DNA from: Chloroflexota bacterium | GTDB lineage: Bacteria; Chloroflexota; Limnocylindria; P2-11E; CF-107 | Reading direction: 5' to 3' | Length of the DNA: 64,000 nt | NCBI GenBank assembly: GCA_005881435.1 | Contig: VBHP01000029.1 | Span: forward strand, 1 to 64,000 | Shown: in pieces, positions 24,574-33,053 of the stretch | How positions within the stretch are numbered: position 1 is the stretch's first letter | Layout of the letters: every line of letters starts with the position of its first letter | Translations under genes and position numbers: made by a program | The notes under the pieces: model-generated | What the model was told of the DNA's origin: nothing | Databases searched by the model: none | Seen by the model: the letters and a program-made list of their open reading frames with translations, nothing else

Positions 24574-25434
24574 CTAGACCCTCCCCAGGCCGGCGGCGAC
24601 GTATTCGCTGCGGAGGTAGCGCTGCGCCGCGACCAGGAGCACCAAGGACGGCAGCGACAGCAGCACCGAGAACACCGCCGCGACCGGGCGTTCGAAGCTC
24701 GAGATCAGCGTGTACATCAGCACCGGCATGGTGATGAAATGCGGCGTACCGACGATCAGGGTGCCCTGCGCTTCATCCAGCGAGGCGAGGAACGAGAACA
24801 GTGAAGCCACGATGATCCCCGGCAACGCCAGCGGAAAGACCACGCTCCAGAAAGCGCGAAGCGGCGAGGCGCCCGCATCGCGAGCCGCCTCCTCGAGATG
24901 CGGATCGATGCTGCGGAACGTCGCCGTAGTGATCCAGGTCATGTACACCAGCGTGCCGATCATGTGCAGGAAGACGACGCCCCAGTACGTGTCGATGAGG
25001 TTGATCTGGTAGTACAGGACCGCCAGCGACACGTACAGGCCGATACGCGGGAAGGCATTCGGGATCAAGAACAGCAGCAGCAGCACCCGCCGGAACGGCA
25101 CGTTCAGGCGTGCGAAGGCGTAGCCGGCCGGAATCGCGATGAGCGCCGTGAGCACCGTCACGACCGGCGCGATGGTGAACGACAGGACCATCGCGTTCAC
25201 CACCCGCGGGTTCTCGAACACCTGCTCGTACCAGCGGATCGTCCACTGCGTCGGGATGACGTTCGGCCAGAACCATTCGCCGGCGAACGACCACAGCACC
25301 AGCGTGAGCAGCGGAATGCCGATGAACACCGCCAGACCCGCCACGAACAGCCGTAGGATCAATCGCCGCATGCGCGGGTCGTCGATCGCCCAGGTGAGCG
25401 ACACACCTGGCAGCGCCCGCGCACCCGCCGCCAT
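24574..25434 (-). CDS. ABC transporter permease, PotC type
   Basis: 286-residue permease with six hydrophobic segments and the EAA loop EEAARDAGASPLRAFW. The N-terminal ~20 residues are hydrophilic, then the first helix LFVAGLAVFIGIPLLTL. Directly abuts the next permease gene, whose stop immediately precedes its ATG. Works as the second half of the translocation channel. Binding partners are the PotB-type gene, the ATPase and the lipoprotein in the same operon. Confidence 0.88.
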   Translation of the reverse strand: MAAGARALPGVSLTWAIDDPRMRRLILRLFVAGLAVFIGIPLLTLVLWSFAGEWFWPNVIPTQWTIRWYEQVFENPRVVNAMVLSFTIAPVVTVLTALIAIPAGYAFARLNVPFRRVLLLLFLIPNAFPRIGLYVSLAVLYYQINLIDTYWGVVFLHMIGTLVYMTWITTATFRSIDPHLEEAARDAGASPLRAFWSVVFPLALPGIIVASLFSFLASLDEAQGTLIVGTPHFITMPVLMYTLISSFERPVAAVFSVLLSLPSLVLLVAAQRYLRSEYVAAGLGRV

Positions 25435-26340
25435 CTAGCGCACCTCGCGCTTGAATTGCTGCCGCACGTAGTAGATCGCGGCTACCAGAGACAGCAAGAA
25501 GATGACGACCGCCTGCGTGCTCGCAACGTACGGCTCGAAGTAGTTGGTCATGTAGTAGACCATCGACACGCCCAGCATCTGTGGCGCGTTCGGTCCCAGC
25601 AGGTACGGCACGGTGAACCCGCCGACCACGCCGAGGAACATGAACGTTATCCCGATGAGCGCTCCCGGCGCCGACAACGGTAGGACGATGTGGCGGAAGA
25701 TCTGCCACGACGAGGCGCCGACGTCGCGCGCCGATTCGACGAGGGTGTCGCTGATCTCGAGCAGCACCGAGCTCAGCAGCACGGTCATGAACGGGAGCGA
25801 CAGCCACACCTGGGTGATGACGATCCCTTTCCAGTCGAACACGATCCGCGGGAAAGATTCGTCGGGGAAGCCGACACGCTGCAGCAGGCCGTCGACGAAA
25901 CCATGGTTCGCCAGGAAGGTGATCATCGCGTAGCTCGCGATGACCGAGGGGATGAACAGCGGGATCACGTAGATGCGCGATAGGAAGCGCACGGCCGGAC
26001 CTTTGCCAAAACGAAGCGCCAGCGCGATGGAGTAGGCCAGAGCGAACACGATCGCGACGGAGATCACCGCGATGAGAACGGTGAAGATCACGTTGTCGCG
26101 AAGCGTCTCCGTCTCGAAGATGGCGCGGTAATTGTCCGTGCCGACGCGGTAGCTGTAGTTGCCGGCGTTGTCACGGTCGCGCACGGTGAAGGACGTGGTG
26201 ATCGCTTTCACCACGGGAATGAACACGAAGACGGTCAGATACAGCAGCGAGGGGGCGACCAACGCCAGGCCGGCCAGCCGCGAGCGATCGAGACGGCGCG
26301 GTCGCGGCCGAGGCGGGGCGGCGAATGTCGTGCTTGCCAC
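25435..26340 (-). CDS. ABC transporter permease, PotB type
   Basis: 301-residue permease with an EAA loop VESARDVGASSWQIFRH and the family FIPVVKAITTSF entry into the periplasmic region. A basic, proline-rich cytosolic tail (PPRPRPRRLDRSR) precedes the first helix. Its TAG ends the codon directly next to the following permease start, so both are made in step. Start ATG 26340 lies 29 bases after the binding-protein gene. Confidence 0.88.
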   Translation of the reverse strand: MASTTFAAPPRPRPRRLDRSRLAGLALVAPSLLYLTVFVFIPVVKAITTSFTVRDRDNAGNYSYRVGTDNYRAIFETETLRDNVIFTVLIAVISVAIVFALAYSIALALRFGKGPAVRFLSRIYVIPLFIPSVIASYAMITFLANHGFVDGLLQRVGFPDESFPRIVFDWKGIVITQVWLSLPFMTVLLSSVLLEISDTLVESARDVGASSWQIFRHIVLPLSAPGALIGITFMFLGVVGGFTVPYLLGPNAPQMLGVSMVYYMTNYFEPYVASTQAVVIFLLSLVAAIYYVRQQFKREVR

Positions 26341-26369
26341 GCCGCCGCCCCTCCTCTAGTGCTCCGTTG

Positions 26370-27539
26370 CTACTTCGCGGCCGCGACCTTCTCGTGCCAG
26401 AGACGCTGCATGTCGCTGCCATAGGTCCCGCCCGGCCAGTAGCGGAACTCCTTGTCCGCGCCGGCGAAGCGGCTCCGCGCATCCGCCGGCATGTACTGCC
26501 AGTCGATGCCCGGATATCCGGCCATTGCGCCCTGGACGATGAGCTTCTGCTGATTCGGATCGAGCAGGTAGTTCAGGTACGCGAATGCGGCCTGCTTGTG
26601 CGTCGAACCCTTCGGAACGCCGATGTAAGCGGCGCCACCATTGAGCGCCGGATTGATCTGGGTCAGCTTGATCGTCTTCGGCAGCGTGCCACCGGCGAGC
26701 GCCTGCGTCGCCTGGTCGGACCACACCGTGCCCATGGAGATCTCGCCGCGGTTCAGCAGGTCCAGGGTGCCCGCGTTGCCCTTGGGGTACACGCCCTTCT
26801 GATAGAGCGAGGGCGCGAGATCGCGAAGGGCGGCGAAGGCTTGATCCCAATCCTTCTCGTTGTCCGCGCTGAACGGCTTGCCGTTGTATTTGCTGTAGTC
26901 GCTGTACTTGTAGATCATCGCGATCACGAACGCGTCACCGGATCCGCCGGTCGACGGCTCGTTGTAGGCGAACTTGCCGGGGTTCGCTTTGATCCAGCTG
27001 ATCAGCTCGTCGAACGTCTGTGGCGGGTTTGCGATCTTATCCGAGTTGTACGCCACCACGACGCTCGAACCGCGATACGGGACAGCTTTGTTGTTGACGA
27101 AGTCCAACTCCGCCTTCGGGACCTTCGCCAGGTTGGGAATGTCCTTGTCGCTGATGGTCAGGAAGAGGTCGTCGGGTCGGGTGTAGTAACCAGTGTCGGC
27201 CTCCCACAGGTCGATGTCCCACTGCTGCTTGCCGGCATCGCGTTGCGCCTTCAACCGGTCGTAGATGCCCTGCGCGCCGGTGCCGTGCTCCAGGAACGTG
27301 AAGGTGACCTTGACCCCGCTCGACGATTGGAAGCCGGGAATCACCTGCTTCTCGTGCAGGTCCTGCACGTTCGTGTCGCCGCCGCTGTAGAAGGTCAGCT
27401 CGGTGTCCTTCGCCGTCGCGCTCGAGCCGGCGGACGGACTGCTGCCGCCCGTCGGTGTTCCGCCGCCGCAGGCCGCGGCCACCACCAAGGCCACGACGAC
27501 CGGCACCGCGCGACGAAGCCAAAACGCGAGACCGTTCAT
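26370..27539 (-). CDS. Extracellular solute-binding lipoprotein of a PotD-like importer
   Basis: 389 residues with a signal peptide and lipobox VAAAC (Cys24), then a Gly/Ser/Thr-rich linker. The mature part is a type 2 binding protein of the spermidine/putrescine or iron class: LTFYSGGDTNVQDL at the start of the first lobe, GEISMGTVWSDQATQAL in the hinge region and YLNYLLDPNQQKL near the end. First gene of the operon; ATG preceded by a purine-rich GAGGGGGG. A polyamine, thiamine-like or iron-chelate cargo is possible. Confidence 0.87.
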   Translation of the reverse strand: MNGLAFWLRRAVPVVVALVVAAACGGGTPTGGSSPSAGSSATAKDTELTFYSGGDTNVQDLHEKQVIPGFQSSSGVKVTFTFLEHGTGAQGIYDRLKAQRDAGKQQWDIDLWEADTGYYTRPDDLFLTISDKDIPNLAKVPKAELDFVNNKAVPYRGSSVVVAYNSDKIANPPQTFDELISWIKANPGKFAYNEPSTGGSGDAFVIAMIYKYSDYSKYNGKPFSADNEKDWDQAFAALRDLAPSLYQKGVYPKGNAGTLDLLNRGEISMGTVWSDQATQALAGGTLPKTIKLTQINPALNGGAAYIGVPKGSTHKQAAFAYLNYLLDPNQQKLIVQGAMAGYPGIDWQYMPADARSRFAGADKEFRYWPGGTYGSDMQRLWHEKVAAAK

Positions 27540-27601
27540 ATCGCAAAACCCCCCTCAAAACGCGCGCGCTGAGGCGGCCTACGCTAGCACCGCCTTCATC
27601 G

Positions 27602-28339
27602 ATGCTTCGAGCTGCGTTCTTCGACCTCGGCGACACCCTTCTACGCGCGCGAGGCGATCAGAACGCGATCCTCGCGGCCCACCGCGACCGTCTGATCGAG
27701 CGGTTCGGGAGGCGCGACTGGTATGAGGCTCTGCTCGCCGCGGACCTGCTCTCGGAGCTGCTGGTCGACGACCCGGCCGAGCCCCTGCGGCAGCGGACGC
27801 TGGTCGTTCTCGACCGCTGGCTGGAGCGGCGGGGCGTCGATCGTGACGGTCTGGACCTCGACGAGCTCCGGCGTACCGCTGAGGTGCCGCGAAAGCTGAA
27901 CGCGACGCTGATGCCTGGAGCGCACCAGATGCTGTCGGTCCTGCGCGCCCGTCCCGGTCTGCGCATCGGCGTCATCAGCAACACGCTGTGGACCGGCGAC
28001 GACGATCTGCGCGCGGACCTGCCGCTCCTGGGCCTAGCCGACGTCGTCGACGTCGTCGTCACCTCGCATAGCGCCGGCTATCGCAAGCCGCATCGGGCGA
28101 TCTACGAGCGGGCACTCGCGCTGGCAGACGTCGCTCCCGAGGAGGCGTTCATGGTCGGCGACGAGCCCTATGCCGACGTCGTCGGAGCCCAGCGCATGGG
28201 CATGCGCGCGGTGTGGTTGCGCCATCCGCCGCCGCGTCCGCACCCGGTCGGCGCGCCACACGACCTTCGTGTGACCGCTGACGCAGAGATCACCGCTCTC
28301 TCAGAGCTTCCGGCGGTGGTCGAGCGCTGGAGTAGATGA
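27602..28339 (+). CDS. HAD-superfamily hydrolase (phosphatase)
   Basis: 245 residues from ATG 27602. Motif I is FFDLGDTLL at the very N-terminus, motif II VISNTLWTGDD, motif III Lys in SAGYRKPHRAIYERAL, motif IV MVGDEPYADVVGAQRMGM. Between I and II lies a helical cap of about 100 residues. Small-molecule phosphatase, substrate unknown. The ORF track extends upstream to 27455, but that part overlaps the divergent lipoprotein gene and does not fit the fold. Divergent from the PotD-like gene, convergent with a secreted protein across a strong hairpin. Confidence 0.85.
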   Translation: MLRAAFFDLGDTLLRARGDQNAILAAHRDRLIERFGRRDWYEALLAADLLSELLVDDPAEPLRQRTLVVLDRWLERRGVDRDGLDLDELRRTAEVPRKLNATLMPGAHQMLSVLRARPGLRIGVISNTLWTGDDDLRADLPLLGLADVVDVVVTSHSAGYRKPHRAIYERALALADVAPEEAFMVGDEPYADVVGAQRMGMRAVWLRHPPPRPHPVGAPHDLRVTADAEITALSELPAVVERWSR

Positions 28340-28343
28340 CTGC

Positions 28344-28375
28344 GCGAAGACCCGTCTTCGGAGACGGGTCTTCGC
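28344..28375. terminator. Perfect hairpin between convergent genes, likely bidirectional terminator
   Basis: A 14-bp perfect stem (GCGAAGACCCGTCT and complement) closed by a TCGG loop, 5 bases after the HAD stop and 24 from the convergent stop. No long T-run on either strand. Confidence 0.65.
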
Positions 28376-28398
28376 ACCAGAGATCCCGCGACGCGTGG

Positions 28399-28908
28399 TC
28401 AATCGAAGTGATAGTTGACCGTGTAGGTCCCGCCGGTGCCGATCGCGCTGAATGTGCCCTGGCCATGAAGATCGGACAGGCCCGCGGTCCCGTTCTGGAG
28501 GACGAACTGCCCGTCGAGAGTGGCGGTGGCGCCCGTTCCGCTGCCCGTGCCCTCGAATCGGATCTGGATCGTCCCGCTGTTACCGCCGATCGTGCAGACG
28601 CACGTCACCAGGCCGCGGCTGTTCGTCTCGCCATTCGCGTGGGTCACCGTCCGCTGTCGCAGCGAGAACGCGCCACTCAGCGCGCCGCCAAGGACGCCCG
28701 GGGCAGTCGTCTCGGTGATGGTGTTTCCGTCCGCCGTGCGTGTCGACGTCACCGTCGGCGCGGCGGTGAACGCGAAGATGCCGCTGCCGTGCGTGGGTGT
28801 GCTCGCACCCGCGGATCCCGACAGCATGGCGAAGGACATCGCCGCCGTCGCAACGACCACGGCGAGCTGGCGGATGCGTTCGTGAATCGCGACCCTTCTC
28901 ATCGTCAT
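28399..28908 (-). CDS. Secreted beta-rich protein of unknown function
   Basis: 169 residues with a signal peptide (AVVVATAAMSFAMLSGSAGA) followed by a Thr/Gly-rich domain. The tail GQFVLQNGTAGLSDLHG...YTVNYHFD looks like an eight-stranded barrel of the DUF3224/allene-oxide-cyclase-like type, an uncertain match. Two cysteines, in VTCVC, could pair. It is transcribed divergently from iolE across 114 bases in which I see no convincing operator. No functional link with neighbours is evident. Confidence 0.65.
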   Translation of the reverse strand: MTMRRVAIHERIRQLAVVVATAAMSFAMLSGSAGASTPTHGSGIFAFTAAPTVTSTRTADGNTITETTAPGVLGGALSGAFSLRQRTVTHANGETNSRGLVTCVCTIGGNSGTIQIRFEGTGSGTGATATLDGQFVLQNGTAGLSDLHGQGTFSAIGTGGTYTVNYHFD

Positions 28909-29022
28909 TCCCCCTCGGCGCGAAATTGACCGCCGGAGACTAGTCCTGCCGTCACGCCCGTCAACCGCTCGCGAGGTTCGACCGGCTTTGTCGCCGCGGA
29001 TACCCTCTCACTCGGACGATCG

Positions 29023-29934
29023 ATGACGGACAACACCTCCGATATGAAGCTCGGCACAGCGCCGATCAGCTGGGGCGTCTGCGAGCTGCCCGATTGGGGC
29101 GAGGTGCTGCCGTACGCCCGCGTGCTGGATGAGATGTCCGACCTCGGCTACACCGGGACGGAGCTCGGCCCGTGGGGCTATCTGCCGCAGGACCCGGCCA
29201 AGCTCGGACGCGAGCTTCACGCACACGAGCTCGCGCTCGCGGGGGCGTTCTGCCCGGTCACGCTGCACGATCCGTCGCGCTATCAAGATCAGCTGCGCTA
29301 TGCCATGGATACCGCCCGTCTGTTGTCGGACCTCGGCGCGCCAGTGCTCGTCCTGGCGGAGGCCGGCGACGCCGGGCGCGAGGGGATCGCCGGTCGGGTT
29401 CGGCTCGACGACGCGCACTTCTCGGAGTCGGAGTGGACGCGTTTCGCCGAAGGAGCGAACGAGATCGCGCGACGCGCGAAAGCGCTGGGTCTCGAAACCG
29501 CGTTCCATCCGCATGCGGGCACGTACGTCGAGACCCCGGGCGAGATCGACGAGCTCCTTCGCCGGACCGATCCGTCGCTGGTGGGACTCTGTCTGGATAC
29601 AGGCCATATCGCATACGGCGGCGGCGACCCGCTGGCCCTGGCGCGGCGCGATCCGAAGCGCGTCCGCCACGTCCATCTCAAGGACATCTATCGCGATCGG
29701 TACGAGCGCGCGCTGTCGCGGAAGCTCGACTTCACCGCCGCGGTCGGCGAGGACGTCTTCGCTCCGGTCGGCGATGGCTTCATCGACATGAAGGGTGTGC
29801 TGCGGTCGCTCCGCGACTCGGGCTATCAGGGCTGGCTCATCGTCGAGCAGGACATCCGCATCGCGCCGCGGAGCGGACGGGAGCCCAAGCTCGACGCGGC
29901 CAAGAGCTACGCGTTCATCACGCGTCAGCTGTGA
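29023..29934 (+). CDS. iolE: Inosose dehydratase-like TIM barrel protein
   Basis: 303 residues of the xylose-isomerase-like TIM barrel. The opening LGTAPISWGVCE and GTELGPWGYLP are hallmarks of IolE (2-keto-myo-inositol dehydratase), as are FHPHAGTYVETPGEID and CLDTGHIAYGGGDP with metal ligands. It dehydrates scyllo-inosose to the diketone that IolD opens, so it supplies the step missing from the main iol block at 9463-15513. The TGA overlaps the following dehydrogenase start as GTGA, making an iolE-iolG-GDPD unit. Confidence 0.9.
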   Translation: MTDNTSDMKLGTAPISWGVCELPDWGEVLPYARVLDEMSDLGYTGTELGPWGYLPQDPAKLGRELHAHELALAGAFCPVTLHDPSRYQDQLRYAMDTARLLSDLGAPVLVLAEAGDAGREGIAGRVRLDDAHFSESEWTRFAEGANEIARRAKALGLETAFHPHAGTYVETPGEIDELLRRTDPSLVGLCLDTGHIAYGGGDPLALARRDPKRVRHVHLKDIYRDRYERALSRKLDFTAAVGEDVFAPVGDGFIDMKGVLRSLRDSGYQGWLIVEQDIRIAPRSGREPKLDAAKSYAFITRQL

Positions 29935-30938
29935 GCGCTCCGCGCATCGGCGTCGCCGTCATCGGCGTCGGCGCGATGGGCGAGCAGCACGCGACGAACG
30001 CGGCGCTACACGTGCCGGGCGCGACGCTCGTGGCGGTGTTCGATGCCGATCGCGCGGCGGCGACGCGCGTTGCGGCCGACCTCGGGGCCGAGCCGTGCGC
30101 CTCGCTCGAGGCGCTCGTGTCCCGAGACGACGTGCAGGTCGTCGTGATCGCCACGCCATCGCGCTTTCACGCCGATCACGCCGTGGTCTCGCTCGCCGCC
30201 GGCAAGGACACCTTGCTCGAAAAGCCGATGGCGCATTCGCTGGCGGATTGCGATCGCATCGTCGCGGCAGCTGAGCGCGCCAAGGCGCGTCTGCAGATCG
30301 GCTTCATGCGCCGGTACGATCCCGCGTACGCCGAAGCGAAGCGCCTCATCACTTCGGGCGCATTCGGCGAGCCGCTGCTCTTCCGCGCCGTCCACCGCGA
30401 CCGCGAAGCCACGCCGACATCGGTGGAAGCCGGCGTGCGCGCCTTGATGTTCGAGTCGGCGATCCACGACTTCGACCTGTCGCGGTTCTTGCTCGGCGAC
30501 GACATCGCCACGGTCTCGACCACGGTGGCGGTGCTGAGTCAGGGCCCCGATGCACAGGGCCGTGTGCCGACGGCGGCCTTGAACACCGTGATCTACCGCC
30601 GCGGCGCGCTGGCCGGCATCGAGACGTACTGGGGCGCCCAGTACGCCTACGACGTGCGCACCGAGGTCATCTGCGCGGCCGGAACGGTGATGATCGGACA
30701 GCAGCAGCGCACCCGGCTCGACGTCTACGTCGAGGGTCACGCACGCCACGACCTCTTCACCGATTGGCGTGAGCGTTTCCGCGATGCCTATCGCGCCGAG
30801 CTCACCGACTTCGTCGGCGGCGCCACCGATCGCCGGCCCCCGGCGGTGACCGGGGCCGACGGCCGCGCCGCGGTCGCTGCCGCTCTCGCCGGTATCGCCG
30901 CGCACGCCAGCGGTCGCGCCGAGCGCGTCCCGGCCTAG
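29931..30938 (+). CDS. iolG: Gfo/Idh/MocA oxidoreductase, second inositol dehydrogenase
   Basis: 335 residues from GTG 29931, whose overlap with the iolE stop (GTGA) sets the start; the ORF track start at 29172 is a shadow extension. Rossmann site VIGVGAMGEQHATNAA, catalytic LLEKPMAHSLAD, then GFMRRYDPAYAEAKR and SAIHDFDLSRFLL with the conserved His. Oxidises an inositol isomer to an inosose. Compared with the copy at 9463 it is longer and its middle differs clearly, so the two are not recent duplicates and may prefer different isomers. Confidence 0.88.
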   Translation: MSAPRIGVAVIGVGAMGEQHATNAALHVPGATLVAVFDADRAAATRVAADLGAEPCASLEALVSRDDVQVVVIATPSRFHADHAVVSLAAGKDTLLEKPMAHSLADCDRIVAAAERAKARLQIGFMRRYDPAYAEAKRLITSGAFGEPLLFRAVHRDREATPTSVEAGVRALMFESAIHDFDLSRFLLGDDIATVSTTVAVLSQGPDAQGRVPTAALNTVIYRRGALAGIETYWGAQYAYDVRTEVICAAGTVMIGQQQRTRLDVYVEGHARHDLFTDWRERFRDAYRAELTDFVGGATDRRPPAVTGADGRAAVAAALAGIAAHASGRAERVPA

Positions 30939-31639
30939 TGCTCAAGATCGGTCACCGCGGCGCTGCCGCGTATGCACCGGAGAACACCCTCACGTCGTTC
31001 CGCCGCGCGGTCGAGCTTGGCGCCGACGGCGTCGAGTTCGATCTGCATCGCGCGCGCGACGGCACCTTCGTGGTGCTGCACGACGACACCGTCGATCGCA
31101 CCACCGATGGCCATGGCAAGGTCGAGGCACTGACCGTCGCCGAGCTGCGCCGGTTTGACGCCGGATCGTGGAAGGGCCGGGAGTTCGCGGGCGAGCGGAT
31201 CCCGACCTTCGACGAGGTGATCGCCGCCGTTCCCCAGCGCATCCTGCTCTTCGCCGAACTCAAGGACGGTTCGGCCCGGTCCCCCGGGATCGAGGACGCG
31301 CTGGCTCGCTTCATCCGCGAGCGCGGGGTCGTCGAGCGCGTGCGGGTCTCGTCCTTCGACCACCGCGCGCTGGCGCGCCTGCGACCTCTCGTGCCCGACC
31401 TCGAGACGGGCGCGCTCTTTACCGGTCTTCCGGTGGACCTGGTCGCCCTGGCCCGGAACGCCGCCGCGCAGGCGGTCCATCCCAGCTTCCATTACCTGAC
31501 GCGCGAGGCGGTCGAGGAGGCGCACCGCGCCGGTCTGGCCGTCAACGCTTGGACGGTCAACGAGCCCGAAGACATCGAGGCGGTCCGCGGGATGGGCGTC
31601 GACGGCATCTTCTCCGACCACCCAGACAGGCTTAGGTAG
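30938..31639 (+). CDS. Glycerophosphodiester phosphodiesterase
   Basis: 233 residues, canonical cytosolic GDPD/UgpQ. All motifs are present: IGHRGAAAYAPENTLTSF, VEFDLHRARDG, VLHDDTVDRTTDG, and C-terminal VNAWTVNEPEDIEAV with GVDGIFSDHP. It splits glycerophosphodiesters into sn-glycerol 3-phosphate plus the alcohol. GTG 30938 shares one base with the dehydrogenase stop, so it is co-translated with the inositol genes; glycerophosphoinositol is the natural substrate that would feed both. No signal peptide, so the substrate must be imported first. Confidence 0.93.
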   Translation: MLKIGHRGAAAYAPENTLTSFRRAVELGADGVEFDLHRARDGTFVVLHDDTVDRTTDGHGKVEALTVAELRRFDAGSWKGREFAGERIPTFDEVIAAVPQRILLFAELKDGSARSPGIEDALARFIRERGVVERVRVSSFDHRALARLRPLVPDLETGALFTGLPVDLVALARNAAAQAVHPSFHYLTREAVEEAHRAGLAVNAWTVNEPEDIEAVRGMGVDGIFSDHPDRLR

Positions 31640-31718
31640 CACTGAAGCCCACCGTCGGGTGAGCCTTCTCACTCGGTCGAGCCAAGAATCAAAGGAGCGA
31701 TGCGTTCACCGTAGCGCG

Positions 31719-32132
31719 ATGATCCGCGTGCTCATCGTGGACGACCACGATGGCGTTCGAACCGCCACCCGCCTCATCCTCGGATTCGAGACGGACCTGC
31801 AGGTCGTCGGCGACGCCCCCAACGGTCTCGCCGGCCTGCGTCTGGCGCGAGAGCTGCGCCCCGACATCATGGTGCTCGACCTCAGCATGCCGGGTATGGA
31901 CGGGTTCGACGTCATGCGGCAGCTCGCGGCGATGAAGACTGATATCCGTGTGGTGATCCTGAGCGGCGACACGGCCATGCGCTCGGCCGCGCTGGCTTGC
32001 GGCGCCGCCCACTTCGTGGCCAAGGGCTGCGCCGGCGCCGAGCTCGCCGGGGCGGTCCGCCAGGCCTACGAGTCACGCAAGCGTCCCGTGTCCACGCTGG
32101 CGATCACCGCGCCGCTGCCGCACGCCGTCTAG
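31719..32132 (+). CDS. Receiver-only response regulator
   Basis: 137 residues from ATG 31719: a complete CheY-like receiver with acidic pocket Asp8/Asp9, phospho-acceptor Asp54 in VLDLSMPG, the Ser82 switch residue in VILSGD and Lys102 in VAKGC. It stops about 25 residues after the receiver, without a DNA-binding or other output domain. The sequence is NarL/FixJ-like (MIRVLIVDDHDGVRTATRLIL), so it looks like a regulator that lost, or works without, its HTH. The ORF start at 31659 adds a non-conserved stretch and is less likely. No kinase is adjacent. Confidence 0.82.
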   Translation: MIRVLIVDDHDGVRTATRLILGFETDLQVVGDAPNGLAGLRLARELRPDIMVLDLSMPGMDGFDVMRQLAAMKTDIRVVILSGDTAMRSAALACGAAHFVAKGCAGAELAGAVRQAYESRKRPVSTLAITAPLPHAV

Positions 32133-32159
32133 CGACCGCAGCGCACTCCGACCCCTCGG

Positions 32160-32165
32160 TATCCT
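32160..32165 (+). promoter_or_regulatory. -10 element (TATCCT) of a leaderless permease gene
   Basis: TATCCT ends 6 bases before GTG 32172, the preferred start. This spacing rules against GTG 32169, which would leave only 3 bases. No clear -35. Confidence 0.35.
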
Positions 32166-32171
32166 CGCGTG

Positions 32172-33053
32172 GTGGTCGCGCGGAACTCGGCGTATCTCAT
32201 CGGGCTCACACCGGCCGCGCTGCTGCTGTCGCTCTTCTTCGTCGGACCGGCGCTATGGGCGGCCTACTCCAGCCTGACCAACCTCGCTCTCGTCGGCATC
32301 GATGCCGCGAATCCGCGCTTCATCGGACTCGACAACTACGCCCGGCTGTTCAGCGACCCCGATTTCTGGCAGGTCATTCGCAACTCCGTGACCTTCGTCG
32401 TCGGATCGGCGGTGATCGGCCAGTTCGGCCTGGGCCTCGGGCTCGCGCTGCTCATCGACCACGCCGAGCGACGGCGCTGGTGGTTCGCTACGGTCGCGTA
32501 CGCCGCCGTCCTTCTGGCCTGGGTCAACCCGACGCTGATCGCGGGTTTTCTGTGGGTGGCGATGTACGACTTCTTCTTCGGCTCGCTCAACCACGTGTTC
32601 CTGAGCGCGCTGGGTCTGCCGCCTGTCGACTGGCTGGGATCGTTCCCGATGCCGGCGGTGATCGTCGCGAACGTCTGGCGCGGCACCGCCTTCACCATGA
32701 TCATCTTTCTCGGCGCGCTCAAGACGATCCCGCCCGACATCTATGAGGCCGCGCGTATCGACGGCGCCGGCACGTGGCGTCGCTTCTGGGACCACACCAT
32801 CCCCAGCCTTCGTCCGATCGTCGCGCTGACGCTCCTGTCGATCACGATGTCGACGTTCGGCACGTTCATCGTCATCCAGGCCCTGACGAACGGCGGACCC
32901 GGTATCGCCACCGAGGTCATCGCGCTGTACGCCTTCGACAGCGCGTTCAAGTCCTTCTCCATCGGCTACGGGTCGGCGATCGCCGCGGTGATGCTGGCGC
33001 TGAATCTGGTCTTCGCCGTCGTGTACCTGCGCTGGTCGAGGGCGCGAGCGTGA
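32172..33053 (+). CDS. Sugar/glycerophosphodiester ABC permease, UgpA/MalF type
   Basis: 293 residues with about six hydrophobic segments and the EAA loop YEAARIDGAGTWRRFWDH. The stretch TNGGPGIATEVIALYAF is typical of MalF/UgpA-type subunits. The next gene starts within its stop (GTGA). Forms the channel with the UgpE-like subunit. No binding protein is present in this operon; the nearest orphan is at 20790. Glycerol-3-phosphate, glycerophosphodiester or a sugar are the candidate loads. Confidence 0.88.
   Translation: MVARNSAYLIGLTPAALLLSLFFVGPALWAAYSSLTNLALVGIDAANPRFIGLDNYARLFSDPDFWQVIRNSVTFVVGSAVIGQFGLGLGLALLIDHAERRRWWFATVAYAAVLLAWVNPTLIAGFLWVAMYDFFFGSLNHVFLSALGLPPVDWLGSFPMPAVIVANVWRGTAFTMIIFLGALKTIPPDIYEAARIDGAGTWRRFWDHTIPSLRPIVALTLLSITMSTFGTFIVIQALTNGGPGIATEVIALYAFDSAFKSFSIGYGSAIAAVMLALNLVFAVVYLRWSRARA

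Noticed and set aside
23269-24804. 511-aa plus-strand ORF opposite the PotA-like ATPase
   Set aside because: Shadow; starts in the proline-coded complement of the Gly-rich gene.
31694-31718. Mini-ORF (four codons) with AAAGGAG before the receiver gene, as a possible leader peptide
   Set aside because: SD-to-ATG gap is only 2 bases and the peptide has no regulatory codons.
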